In this document: positions 1 to 8,583 of the stretch, piece after piece | Layout: the number at the start of each line of letters is the position of its first letter | Position numbering within the stretch: the first letter of the stretch is position 1 | From: CAZTLI01 sp964614375 | Lineage (GTDB): Bacteria > Chloroflexota > Anaerolineae > Aggregatilineales > Phototrophicaceae | Direction: 5' to 3' | DNA length: 10,821 bases | Assembly (NCBI GenBank): GCA_964614375.1 | Contig: CAZTLI010000159.1 | Span: 1 to 10,821, forward strand | Position numbers and translations under genes: made by a program | Notes under the pieces: generated by a model | What the model was told of the DNA's origin: nothing | The model's input: the letters and a program-made list of their open reading frames with translations, nothing else | Database searches by the model: none

Positions 1-265
1 ACAATCAACCCAAGATAGATGATATTGGGGTCTACTATTGAGAGGTCTAGTCCCATATTCGCCTCCAAAACCCGGTTACATGAATACCCATACGGAGTTA
101 ACCGTTATGCAAAGGGTTTAAATCCCCTCGTTATAGCGGATATTCTCTTCAATCGCGTCACTGCTATTATTGTACATCTAAATTCTATTTGAAATATATG
201 CCCCGTACTCCCCGAATTATTGGGGGTGTGGGTTTGATTATGGTATGGCTGCTGTGGAACGGCAG
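1..265. other. Left-edge region without a supportable gene
   Basis: I see no coding region, RNA gene or clear repeat here. The open frames that cross it are short, or antisense extensions of the hydrolase gene to the right. A weak hairpin (CCCC, 8 bases, GGGG) lies near 210-226 but has no U-tract, so I make no terminator call. The region probably holds the 3' flank of whatever lies to the left, plus upstream sequence of the 313-1584 gene. Confidence 0.5.
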
Positions 266-293
266 TTGTCACAGCGGCAGGTTTAGCTATAAT
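266..293 (+). promoter_or_regulatory. Sigma-70-type promoter for the M20 hydrolase gene
   Basis: TTGTCA at 266-271 (5 of 6 to the -35 consensus) is followed by a 16-base spacer and a perfect TATAAT at 288-293. Transcription would begin near base 300, leaving a leader of only about 13 bases that still contains the AAGG ribosome binding site at 302-305. This is sequence evidence only, but both hexamers and the spacing fit well. Confidence 0.65.
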
Positions 294-312
294 TCTTTTG
301 CAAGGCTCGTTA

Positions 313-1584
313 ATGATTGGACTTGCACACACCCCGATGGTCACACTCACCAAACTCCACATCAACAGTGAACGATTGCGCGCCGACTTTAATGCACTGG
401 CAGAAATTGGCGCGACACTCGGCGGCGGTGTCAGTCGGGTGGCACTATCGCCCGAAGATATACAGGCCCGTTCCTGGTTTGCCGATCGCATCGAAGAAGC
501 TGGCCTGCTGGTGCGTGATGACGATGCGGGCAATCTGAGCGGCGTGCTGCCATCCACAGGAAAAAATCCGCGCACGCTCCTGGTCGGGTCTCATCTCGAT
601 ACCGTACCGAATGCCGGGTTGTATGACGGGGCCGTGGGGGTATTGGCGGCGCTCGAATGTACCCGGACGATTCGCGAGGCCGGGATTTCGCTGCCATTTC
701 ATCTGGAAGCGATTAACTTCACCGATGAAGAAGGCTGCTGGCAGGGTCTGTTCGGCAGTATGGCGCTGACAGGCGTCCTGCAACCCAGTCACCTTAATGA
801 CGCGCTCGAAGATCATGGCGCGTTTCGGGCGGCGCTGGTGCGGGCGGGGATGCGCCCCGAACAGGTCTTAAAAGCCAGACGTAATCCCAAAACCCTGCTT
901 GGCTATCTGGAGCTGCATATCGAACAGGGCAAGCGGTTGGAAAATGCGGGCAAGGACATCGGCCTTGTCGTGGGGATTGTGGGCCGGACGACGAGTGAGT
1001 TCATTTTTCAGGGCGAGGCCACTCACGCAGGCACAACCGATGCCATCCGCCGTAAAGACGCTTTGCATGGCGCTGCCGACTTCATCACCCAGGCGCACCA
1101 GATGACGCGCGAACAATTTCCCGGCGGGGTCTTCAACTGTGGCAATATCGAAGTGCAGCCCGGCGCGTTCAATATCATCCCCGCCAGCGCCCGACTGGTC
1201 ATTGAGTGTCGGCATCCGGTGAAAGATACACTCATTGCGATGGAAGACGCCCTCAAAGTTCTGGCCGAAGCCTGCGCCGAGCATCATCATCTACGAATTA
1301 TCACCCGACGCAGCGTCCACATGCCCGCGACGACGATGGATCCCGACCTGATTCGAGTAGCGCAAGATGCGTGTGAGGTCGTCGGGACGGACTATATGCC
1401 CATCGTCAGCTACGCCGGACACGATGCCCAGATGCTCAGCACTTTCACCCCCTCCTGCATGATTTTCATCCCCTCCAAAGATGGTATCAGCCACAATCCC
1501 AGAGAATTCACCGAATGGGAACACGTCGTCAAAGGCACAAACGTCCTCCTCCACACGATACTCGGCCTCGCCGATAGCGCGTAA
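313..1584 (+). CDS. M20-family Zn-dependent amidohydrolase (carbamoylase / allantoate amidohydrolase type)
   Basis: This is a 423-residue cytoplasmic metallohydrolase of the M20 N-carbamoyl-L-amino-acid hydrolase / allantoate amidohydrolase / beta-ureidopropionase group. These enzymes cleave ureido or amide bonds in hydantoin, pyrimidine or purine-nitrogen catabolism. Visible metal and catalytic motifs, numbered from the ATG, are GSHLDTVPNAGLYDG (His94, Asp105), TDEEG (Glu139-Glu140), the group's signature LELHIEQG (His202), THAGTT (His238), YAGHDAQ (His370) and a C-terminal ISHNPREFT (His394). The dimerisation (lid) domain lies around residues 205-320. Length is normal for the family. I chose ATG 313 because AAGG lies 7 bases upstream; a TTG at 298 would add 5 residues but lies before the ribosome binding site and at the predicted transcript start. 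There is no signal peptide. No hydantoinase, allantoinase or transporter neighbour narrows the substrate, so I give no gene symbol. Confidence 0.9.
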   Translation: MIGLAHTPMVTLTKLHINSERLRADFNALAEIGATLGGGVSRVALSPEDIQARSWFADRIEEAGLLVRDDDAGNLSGVLPSTGKNPRTLLVGSHLDTVPNAGLYDGAVGVLAALECTRTIREAGISLPFHLEAINFTDEEGCWQGLFGSMALTGVLQPSHLNDALEDHGAFRAALVRAGMRPEQVLKARRNPKTLLGYLELHIEQGKRLENAGKDIGLVVGIVGRTTSEFIFQGEATHAGTTDAIRRKDALHGAADFITQAHQMTREQFPGGVFNCGNIEVQPGAFNIIPASARLVIECRHPVKDTLIAMEDALKVLAEACAEHHHLRIITRRSVHMPATTMDPDLIRVAQDACEVVGTDYMPIVSYAGHDAQMLSTFTPSCMIFIPSKDGISHNPREFTEWEHVVKGTNVLLHTILGLADSA

Positions 1585-1619
1585 GTGTGCCACAAACCCG
1601 TAAACTAATGGCAGCGGCA

Positions 1620-1648
1620 TTGACGATAGAACAAACATTCTGTATAAT
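1620..1648 (+). promoter_or_regulatory. Sigma-70-type promoter for the radical SAM gene
   Basis: TTGACG at 1620-1625, a 17-base spacer and TATAAT at 1643-1648, preceded by TG, form a near-consensus promoter in the 101-base gap between the two plus-strand genes. Predicted transcription start is near 1655, about 30 bases before the ATG. This suggests the radical SAM gene can be transcribed independently of the hydrolase. Confidence 0.7.
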
Positions 1649-1685
1649 GGTGCTCCCATAGACAGGTTGAAAGGCTGTTTGAGTC

Positions 1686-2858
1686 ATGCACATCAAATCA
1701 ACGCCGGACGCCCTCACCAAACTCACCCGCATGGGCGATGTGACACTGTTTGAGCCTGCGGGCGATAATCCCCACAACGAAACGACGCAAAAACGCAAGC
1801 GCGAACCGTATCAATCAACCAGCATCGCCGAGTGTGTGACCCACCTCTCGACTCCCAAAGGGCCGAAACCTGTCCTCAAGACGATGGTCACTACCGCCTG
1901 CGAGAAAGACTGTTTCTACTGCCCCTTTCGTGCGGGACGGGGCGCGACTCGGCGCGAGACGTTTAAGCCGGATGAACTGGCGACAGTCTTCGATACGATG
2001 CAGCGTTCGGGCAAGGTCGATGGCCTGTTTTTGTCGTCGGGAATCATCAAGGGCGGCGTGACGACACAGGACAAAATCCTCGATACGGTGGAAATCATCC
2101 GCCGCAACTATGCCTATCCGGGTTATATCCACCTGAAAATCATGCCCGGCGCGGAATATGACCAGCTGTTGCGGGCAATGCAGTTAGCAGACCGCGTATC
2201 CATCAATCTCGAAGCGCCGACACAGGAACGCCTGCACGCCCTCGCGCCGAAGAAAGACCTCGCGGATGAATTATTGACGCGCCTGCAATGGGCACAGCAA
2301 ATCCGCCGCGACAATCCCCAGCGCAAACTCGCCAGCACAGTGACTCAATTTGTCGTGGGCGCGGTGGGGGATACTGACCTTGAACTGCTGTCGATGAGCG
2401 CGTCATTGTATCGGCAGTCAGGATTGACCCGCGCCTATTATTCGGCCTTCAGCCCGGTTTATCAGACGCCGTTTGAAAATCTCGCGCCAACGGCCTCGAT
2501 ACGTGAATTTCGCCTGTATCAGTCCAGCTTTTTGCTGCGCGATTATGCGTGGGATGTGGAAGACCTGCCCTTTTTGACCGATGGCAATCTGCGGACGGAT
2601 GTAGACCCCAAACGGGCGTGGGCGGATATTCACCTGCGTCTTAATCCCATCGAAATCAACACCGCGACTCGTGAGCAGTTGATGCGTGTGCCCCATATCG
2701 GCAGTGTGGGCGCGAAAGCGATACTATCTGCTCGGCGTAAAGGCCGAATCACCGACCTCGTGCATCTGCGGCAGTTGGGCATCCGTGCGCCGGAACAGGT
2801 CGCGGCCTATATTTTGCTGGACGGCAAACGCCCGCCCATCCAGCAGATGTTGTTGTAG
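1686..2858 (+). CDS. Putative DNA modification/repair radical SAM protein with C-terminal HhH
   Basis: This 390-residue protein carries the radical SAM cysteine motif CEKDCFYC (C-x3-C-x2-C: Cys72, Cys76, Cys79), which binds a 4Fe-4S cluster and S-adenosylmethionine. The segment LFLSSGI (residues 114-120) is in the usual place of the SAM-binding strand. The C-terminal part (about 320-366, LNPIEINTATREQL then VPHIGSVGAKAILSARR) is a helix-hairpin-helix DNA-binding module. This layout matches the family named 'putative DNA modification/repair radical SAM protein', whose members are often encoded beside a uracil-DNA-glycosylase-like protein; that partner is absent here. The reaction is unknown. 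ATG 1686 is preceded by GAAAGG at 1669-1674, a slightly long spacing of 11 bases. The gene has its own promoter candidate and converges on the DUF2330 gene 65 bases downstream. Confidence 0.9.
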   Translation: MHIKSTPDALTKLTRMGDVTLFEPAGDNPHNETTQKRKREPYQSTSIAECVTHLSTPKGPKPVLKTMVTTACEKDCFYCPFRAGRGATRRETFKPDELATVFDTMQRSGKVDGLFLSSGIIKGGVTTQDKILDTVEIIRRNYAYPGYIHLKIMPGAEYDQLLRAMQLADRVSINLEAPTQERLHALAPKKDLADELLTRLQWAQQIRRDNPQRKLASTVTQFVVGAVGDTDLELLSMSASLYRQSGLTRAYYSAFSPVYQTPFENLAPTASIREFRLYQSSFLLRDYAWDVEDLPFLTDGNLRTDVDPKRAWADIHLRLNPIEINTATREQLMRVPHIGSVGAKAILSARRKGRITDLVHLRQLGIRAPEQVAAYILLDGKRPPIQQMLL

Positions 2859-2882
2859 CGGCGGTTCGTCAATCGTCCGTCA

Positions 2883-2903
2883 GGGCATTCTGCCAGAATG
2901 CCC
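2883..2903. terminator. Perfect hairpin between convergent genes
   Basis: GGGCATTCT (2883-2891) and AGAATGCCC (2895-2903) form a perfect 9-bp stem with a 3-base loop. It sits between the stops of the radical SAM gene (+) and the DUF2330 gene (-). Neither side has a run of T, so this is not a classical intrinsic terminator. The position suggests a bidirectional 3'-end structure. Confidence 0.45.
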
Positions 2904-2923
2904 GCTAACACCGCTGTGTCTAG

Positions 2924-4060
2924 CTACTGCCCATCATAAAACGACGGCGGCACGACGCTGGGGTCAAACTCGATTTCGATGGGTTGGGCGTCGGCATCTG
3001 GACAGCCCCAGAAGACTTCGGCATTGACCTGTGACAAGTCATGTACGTTCGAGACATCCGCAATGTCGGCGCGCTGGTCACTGTAATTGAATGAGGGGTC
3101 AACGGTCATTTCATCCGGTGACATGCGTCCAAAGAAGCGCGTGACATAACGATAGCGTTCTGCCAGATTACGCACCAGTGGGTCGGAGGGCGCGAGTGAA
3201 CGCAAATCAGATGTCGGCCTAGCATATTCGGTGATGAACGCCCGCCCCTGATAAACATCAACCGTCTGATCAACCAGTGACAGATAATTCGTGCCATCAA
3301 AGGTGGTGAAATCGGCGCGCACATCGCGGTCATAGATCACCGGATGGGCAAAGTTGGTGGGGAAGACCTGTGCATCGGCAAATACCCATGTGATGATGCT
3401 CATATTGGGCGTGGCGGCGACGGCGGTCAGACGAATGGGAATAGTCGGATAATCGGCTTCATAGGTCATGACGACGGGTTGAATATCCTGTACACCCTGT
3501 TCCGGCTGCAATTTCATCGCGAGGAAGACCATGCCATCGTTCGTATAGACTTCAATGAGGGGTTCCATCTCTGGCGTGATGCGATAGTCGTTATCGCGCA
3601 GCCAGGTGATCAGTGCCAGCGGGTCGGGACTGGTGATGACATCATAGGCATAGGGTCCCGCTGTGCCAGAGGCTAATACCGTGACATCATCCACTGCGCC
3701 ATCCTCGGCGACGGCAGACAGCGGCACCAGCCCCACCGCACATGCCGGCATGAGGGGCGGGGCATAAATGGGGGCGGTTAAATTACTGAGTTCATCAAAT
3801 GTCGCGATTTCGGCGACAGTGACCTGGGGCACGGACGGCACAGGCACAACCCACGAAAAATCGGGCGCTTCACCGACATAATTAATTTGCACATAGGCGG
3901 TGACTGTCCCATCGCCATTCATGGTGAAGATAATGCGCTCGGCTTGCTGGTCAACGGGCACATTCTGGCAGAACAAGCCGCCACACGCGACCACCACCGA
4001 CGCGCTAAGTAATCCGACAATAACGATACAACCTATCCATATAGGCCGGAAACGGTTCAT
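2924..4060 (-). CDS. Exported DUF2330-family protein, possible lipoprotein
   Basis: This is a 378-residue protein with an N-terminal hydrophobic signal segment (about 7-25) ending in VVAC (Cys26), which fits a lipobox. The mature region begins CGGLFCQNVPVDQQAERIIF, typical of DUF2330, followed by strand-rich sequence (YVQINYVGEAPDFSWVVPVP, about 56-75) and the family-like MSPDEMTVDPSF around 313-324. Cys26, Cys31, Cys107 and Cys353 could form disulfides outside the membrane. The biochemical role of DUF2330 is unknown. No C-terminal membrane helix is visible, so anchoring would depend on Cys26 lipidation. The ATG is preceded by GGAGG (plus-strand complement at 4071-4075) at 10 bases. The gene is flanked by other exported-protein genes on the same strand. 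Confidence 0.82.
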   Translation of the reverse strand: MNRFRPIWIGCIVIVGLLSASVVVACGGLFCQNVPVDQQAERIIFTMNGDGTVTAYVQINYVGEAPDFSWVVPVPSVPQVTVAEIATFDELSNLTAPIYAPPLMPACAVGLVPLSAVAEDGAVDDVTVLASGTAGPYAYDVITSPDPLALITWLRDNDYRITPEMEPLIEVYTNDGMVFLAMKLQPEQGVQDIQPVVMTYEADYPTIPIRLTAVAATPNMSIITWVFADAQVFPTNFAHPVIYDRDVRADFTTFDGTNYLSLVDQTVDVYQGRAFITEYARPTSDLRSLAPSDPLVRNLAERYRYVTRFFGRMSPDEMTVDPSFNYSDQRADIADVSNVHDLSQVNAEVFWGCPDADAQPIEIEFDPSVVPPSFYDGQ

Positions 4061-4100
4061 AAGTGCATGTCCTCCAGAATGTCTATTTGGCGTTATTGGA

Positions 4101-4129
4101 TTAGACGTTTAATCGCTGCTCATTGTTCC
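4101..4129 (-). promoter_or_regulatory. ECF-sigma-type promoter candidate for the DUF2330 gene
   Basis: Read on the minus strand, GGAAC (complement of 4125-4129) is followed by exactly 17 bases and then CGTCTAA (complement of 4101-4107). This is the classic arrangement for extracytoplasmic-function sigma factors (GGAAC with CGTC-type -10). Transcription would start near 4095, leaving a leader of about 35 bases that includes GGAGG. No good sigma-70 pair is seen nearby. It is a motif match only; no sigma factor gene is in the window. Confidence 0.5.
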
Positions 4130-4334
4130 GATAGCCAGGGTGGAGTCACGATGAGCGCTGTAATTATTCAGCTATCCATGCAATTTTGCCTGTTCTCAGG
4201 GCAACCTCTCCCCTAAATTCCCTCCCTGCATGATCGTGACCACTTCTGCACCCTTCTTCTGTATGCAGGCCGGGGATGGGCGAATAGATGCTGAATGCTT
4301 ACATTGTAGCGGAATTTGGGTCTGGTAGGGAAAG
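4130..4334. other. Intergenic stretch upstream of the DUF2330 promoter
   Basis: Beyond the ECF-type promoter and before the hairpin at 4335-4370 I see no credible gene. The short open frames here lack ribosome binding sites and recognisable sequence. Confidence 0.4.
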
Positions 4335-4370
4335 GCAGCAGGCCAGACGGGGGAGTATCTGGCCTGTTGC
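4335..4370 (-). terminator. Hairpin terminator candidate after the FAS1 gene
   Basis: Bases 4335-4347 (GCAGCAGGCCAGA) pair with 4358-4370 (TCTGGCCTGTTGC) as a 13-bp stem with one G-U pair and a 10-base loop. It starts 29 bases past the FAS1 stop codon on the minus strand. The following T-tract is weak (CCTTTCCC), so termination could be imperfect or factor-aided. Confidence 0.6.
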
Positions 4371-4399
4371 AAGGAGAAAGTGATCTGCCAACTACCGCA

Positions 4400-5971
<1,572 letters not shown>

Positions 5972-5998
5972 AGGGTTAATCTCCTCTTTTGACTAGCT

Positions 5999-6017
5999 TA
6001 TGCACACTATATGCACA
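5999..6017. promoter_or_regulatory. Tandem TATGCACA motif upstream of the FAS1 gene
   Basis: TATGCACA occurs at 5999-6006 and again at 6010-6017, an 11-base centre-to-centre spacing of about one helical turn. It lies between the predicted promoter and the ribosome binding site. That arrangement could be an operator for a regulator bound on one DNA face, but no regulator is known here and chance is possible. Confidence 0.25.
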
Positions 6018-6044
6018 AGTTTTGTCTATATAATGACGAATTAA

Positions 6045-6073
6045 TGTATAAATTTCGTAAACATTTTGACCAA
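6045..6073 (-). promoter_or_regulatory. Weak sigma-70-like promoter candidate for the FAS1 gene
   Basis: On the minus strand, TTGGTC (complement of 6068-6073), a 17-base spacer and TATACA (complement of 6045-6050) lie about 75 bases before the ATG. Each hexamer matches consensus at 4 of 6 positions in an AT-rich stretch, so this is only a candidate. The resulting leader would contain the TATGCACA pair. Confidence 0.3.
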
Positions 6074-6165
6074 TTTATGAGAATTTCATGAATTTTGCAG
6101 CGGAATTCCACCTGCTTGAGGTGAACAATAGCTGTACAAACGGAGGCAGGGCGCGCACGGGAATC

Positions 6166-6190
6166 AAAAACGCCCCAACGACGCAGGGCG
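6166..6190 (-). terminator. Intrinsic terminator of the small membrane protein gene
   Basis: On the minus strand, CGCCC (complement of 6186-6190) pairs with GGGCG (complement of 6171-6175) around a 10-base loop, followed at once by TTTTT (6170-6166). It lies 27 bases past the stop codon of the 6217-6534 gene. The stem is short (5 bp), but the GC-stem plus T-run arrangement is right. Confidence 0.65.
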
Positions 6191-6216
6191 CTTAATGAAT
6201 TAGCGGTGGTGGACGA

Positions 6217-6534
6217 TTATGGTAGAACTTGCGAATCTTGCAGTGAGCTATAGCCACCCTGCGCCGCCGCCAGCACCAGCACGATGAGCAGGCCAAACAG
6301 TTCGAGGATGATGAAAGGCCAGAACAAGCCCCCAATGATGGCGCCGATGACGGGTGTCGAAAAAATCAGGCGCAGCGGTTCGGTGACAATCGCCCCGACC
6401 CAATCGGCAGTGGGGTGAAGGCGTCCGCGCAGGTCAGCCAATGCGCCGAGTATCGCCCCGCCCATGAAATTTTCCAGCACAAACAGCACGATAATGAATC
6501 CGATTGCGACGAAAATATAATTCTTTAAGGACAT
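6217..6534 (-). CDS. Small two-helix membrane protein, unknown function
   Basis: This encodes 105 residues with two hydrophobic stretches, about 5-32 (NYIFVAIGFIIVLFVLENF onward) and 62-92 (VIGAIIGGLFWPFIILELF onward). They are joined by a polar segment with LRGRLHPTADW. The Gly-rich first helix end (FMGGAILGAL) and GAIIGG motif could support helix packing. AAGGAG (complement of 6543-6548) lies 8 bases before the ATG, and a perfect TATAAT lies upstream, so I regard it as a real gene. I do not recognise a family. It appears to be a single-gene unit between its own promoter and terminator. Confidence 0.75.
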   Translation of the reverse strand: MSLKNYIFVAIGFIIVLFVLENFMGGAILGALADLRGRLHPTADWVGAIVTEPLRLIFSTPVIGAIIGGLFWPFIILELFGLLIVLVLAAAQGGYSSLQDSQVLP

Positions 6535-6576
6535 GAGTGCATCTCCTTATTCGACCCGACAATCGCCAATGTTTTC

Positions 6577-6582
6577 ATTATA
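6577..6582 (-). promoter_or_regulatory. -10 element (TATAAT) of the small membrane protein gene
   Basis: A perfect TATAAT on the minus strand (complement of 6577-6582) lies 42 bases before the ATG. No good -35 hexamer is found at 16-18 bases, so the promoter may be weak or activator-dependent. Confidence 0.4.
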
Positions 6583-6628
6583 TCGAAAATGCCTCGATTA
6601 ATAGTCATCGGTTTGTGTGAGTTTTGAT

Positions 6629-6662
6629 AAAAATAGGGACGCACCCGTTTGGATGCGTCCCT
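6629..6662 (-). terminator. Intrinsic terminator of the beta-propeller gene
   Basis: Bases 6635-6643 (AGGGACGCA) and 6654-6662 (TGCGTCCCT) form a perfect 9-bp stem. CC/GG within the loop can add two more pairs. On the minus strand the stem is followed by ATTTTT (6634-6629). It lies 23 bases past the propeller stop codon and is the clearest terminator in the window. Confidence 0.88.
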
Positions 6663-6685
6663 GTGAAGATTTTATCGGTCTGCGA

Positions 6686-8218
6686 TTACCCGCGCAGCCA
6701 TGCCAGTGGATAGATGAACTGCTGGTCGGTGGTGCGGCCTTCTTCATTGATGGTCGCGCCGACGAAGAGCGTTGCCGGTGTGCTGCTGTCGATTTCGATA
6801 GTGACCAGACTCAGGTAGGGTTGGTCGCGGTCATCATCGGGGATAATCCACTCCTGAACGACCATGAAGCGACCATCGGGCGAGACTGCGCCGTCGCCAA
6901 AGCGTCCACGACGGACACGGAAGTCACTGTCAAGTTCGAGGTCGAGCGCGACGACGCTGTTGTTACCCGCGTTGGCAACGCCCGCGACATACAGCAAGCG
7001 GTTGCTATCGGGCGTGAACAACATTTCGCGGATGACATCGCCCCGGTCGCCAGCCGAACGGGTGATGGGCGGCAGGTCTGGACTTTGAAGGTCAATGACA
7101 TACAGGGTCGCGTCGTTGTTCGGGCTGTTCGAGGCCATCGCCAGCCATCGACCATTGGGCGAGACGACGAGGGAATGGTTGCCTTCGGAATAAGACGTAT
7201 TGCCGAAGCGCCGAGTCACGACTCCGTTCTGAATGACGACAGCGGGTTGACTATCGCCGACAGCGGCGCGAGAAACCGAGACGCTGTTCGCCGCCAGACC
7301 ATCGGGCACGGTGAAGAACATCATCGCGCCATCGGGCGACGTGAAGATGTTGTTCGCGCCACCATACCAGAAGTAATTGCTGGGCGGGGTATCCTGCATC
7401 GCCAGTGATGCCTGACGGTTGCCCGCATCAACAATATACATCCGCCATTCGGTGACATTGGCGCGCTGGCACGTATGCCCCATCATCACCGCAATTTGAT
7501 TATCGCGCACCGGCGACACACTCGCATTGGTGAAACGGCAGTCTTCATCCGCGAAGAGGGTCGCGATTTCACGATCTACGTTTCCATCCCATACAAATAC
7601 TGCCGCTTCTGTCGCTTCGCCATCGGTATTATTGAAGAAGCCGACAAAATAGGCCGCGCTGTCGGTCAATGTGAAAGCGGTGATACCGTCAAAATCTATA
7701 GTGACTTCGCCCGAAGACGATTCGCCAATCCGCAAGAACCCTTCGGCAGGGAACGAATCGCCACCCGGTGTCCCGCTGTAATCAATATAGCCAAAGCGGT
7801 TGCCATCGGGCGAGAATTGGAACAAACCGTTGCCACCTTCGCACGCCAGGACATGGGCGTCTGAATCAATGGGGGTGATGGTATTGGCGTCTTGCATGAT
7901 ATAGAGTTCGCCCCGGTCATTGCCGACGTAAAAGGCGAAATAGCGTCCATCCTGTGCGGTGGGACGCTTGCCACAGGCGACGACGCGCCCCGTGTTTGCG
8001 GGCACTTCCATCACGGGTTGAACTTCGCCCGATGGGAACATAAATGCCAACTGTGTGGCCTCGCCGCCAGTGGGTTGACCCGCCGCATTACCCGGCCCCA
8101 TCCAGACGAGGATGTGGTCGCCTCCCTGTGCCAACCCTGCCGAGACCGAGAGCAAGGTCAGCGTCAACAGCACCACGATCACCATCAAGTGTCGTTTACG
8201 CAATTGTGAAATCAACAT
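6686..8218 (-). CDS. Secreted TolB/WD40-like beta-propeller protein
   Basis: This 510-residue protein has a signal peptide (MLISQLRKRH basic start, hydrophobic 11-28, cleavage near AGLAQ at 31). Repeated blade motifs of the PD40/TolB type follow: FSPDGNRFGYI (135-145), TSPDGAMMFF (293-302), VSPNGRWLAMA (352-362), FTPDSNRLLYV (401-411) and VSPDGRFMVV (445-454), so a six- or seven-bladed propeller is likely. Such domains usually bind proteins or glycans; no catalytic residues can be named. Cys82, Cys126, Cys227 and Cys250 may form disulfides outside the cell. The frame stays open upstream to 8356, but I chose ATG 8218 because it begins the signal peptide and has AAAAGGGG (complement of 8229-8236) 10 bases upstream. 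It is transcribed away from the thioredoxin-like gene. Confidence 0.82.
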   Translation of the reverse strand: MLISQLRKRHLMVIVVLLTLTLLSVSAGLAQGGDHILVWMGPGNAAGQPTGGEATQLAFMFPSGEVQPVMEVPANTGRVVACGKRPTAQDGRYFAFYVGNDRGELYIMQDANTITPIDSDAHVLACEGGNGLFQFSPDGNRFGYIDYSGTPGGDSFPAEGFLRIGESSSGEVTIDFDGITAFTLTDSAAYFVGFFNNTDGEATEAAVFVWDGNVDREIATLFADEDCRFTNASVSPVRDNQIAVMMGHTCQRANVTEWRMYIVDAGNRQASLAMQDTPPSNYFWYGGANNIFTSPDGAMMFFTVPDGLAANSVSVSRAAVGDSQPAVVIQNGVVTRRFGNTSYSEGNHSLVVSPNGRWLAMASNSPNNDATLYVIDLQSPDLPPITRSAGDRGDVIREMLFTPDSNRLLYVAGVANAGNNSVVALDLELDSDFRVRRGRFGDGAVSPDGRFMVVQEWIIPDDDRDQPYLSLVTIEIDSSTPATLFVGATINEEGRTTDQQFIYPLAWLRG

Positions 8219-8583
8219 TATTGATTTGCCCCTTTTGATTATGAAATGCAACTTGCAAGAATTGCCAATTTTAGTATAACCCCAGTCCTGCTGTGAATTG
8301 ACTATTATTTTGGTACTGTCTTTCGTTTGTGGAAAATGTAACATAGCCGGAGACATGACACCGAAATTGCCCGTTATGACTGCTGCTGACCTCTAAAAGC
8401 GCCAAACGTGACGCTAACCATCGCGATTCTTATCATCCCGTGACCGACGACCAACCATTAAGGTTTTTTGAGGGTATCTGTTATCAACAACAGAATTATG
8501 GCAAAAGGCGTTACAATCGCTTAATATTGACGCGCTACTGTCAGGTCATCACGGGTCGGGTTGGCATTGTGTAGAGAAATTGT
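8219..8583. other. Divergent intergenic region
   Basis: About 365 bases separate the divergent propeller (-) and thioredoxin-like (+) genes. On the minus strand a TATACT (complement of 8273-8278) could be a -10 for the propeller gene, but no matching -35 is seen. On the plus strand there is one modest promoter candidate, listed separately. I see no RNA gene or small coding region. Confidence 0.4.
8468..8496 (+). promoter_or_regulatory. Weak promoter candidate for the thioredoxin-like gene
   Basis: TTGAGG (8468-8473), a 17-base spacer and CAGAAT (8491-8496) each match the sigma-70 consensus at 4 of 6 positions. A short inverted pair CTGTT/AACAG (8478-8482, 8489-8493) overlaps the spacer and -10. 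TACAAT at 8512-8517 is another possible -10 without a good -35. Evidence is weak. Confidence 0.25.

Noticed and set aside
105..816. Minus-strand open frames opposite the 5' part of the M20 hydrolase
   Set aside because: They are antisense to clear metal-binding motifs, and lack domains and ribosome binding sites.
6617..7864. Long plus-strand open frames (263 and 129 residues) opposite the beta-propeller
   Set aside because: They are antisense to a gene with a signal peptide and repeated propeller motifs, show no domain of their own, and are explained by its codon bias.
8219..8356. Upstream extension of the propeller frame to an ATG at 8356
   Set aside because: It would place 46 polar residues before an evident signal peptide; ATG 8218 has a ribosome binding site and begins the basic n-region.
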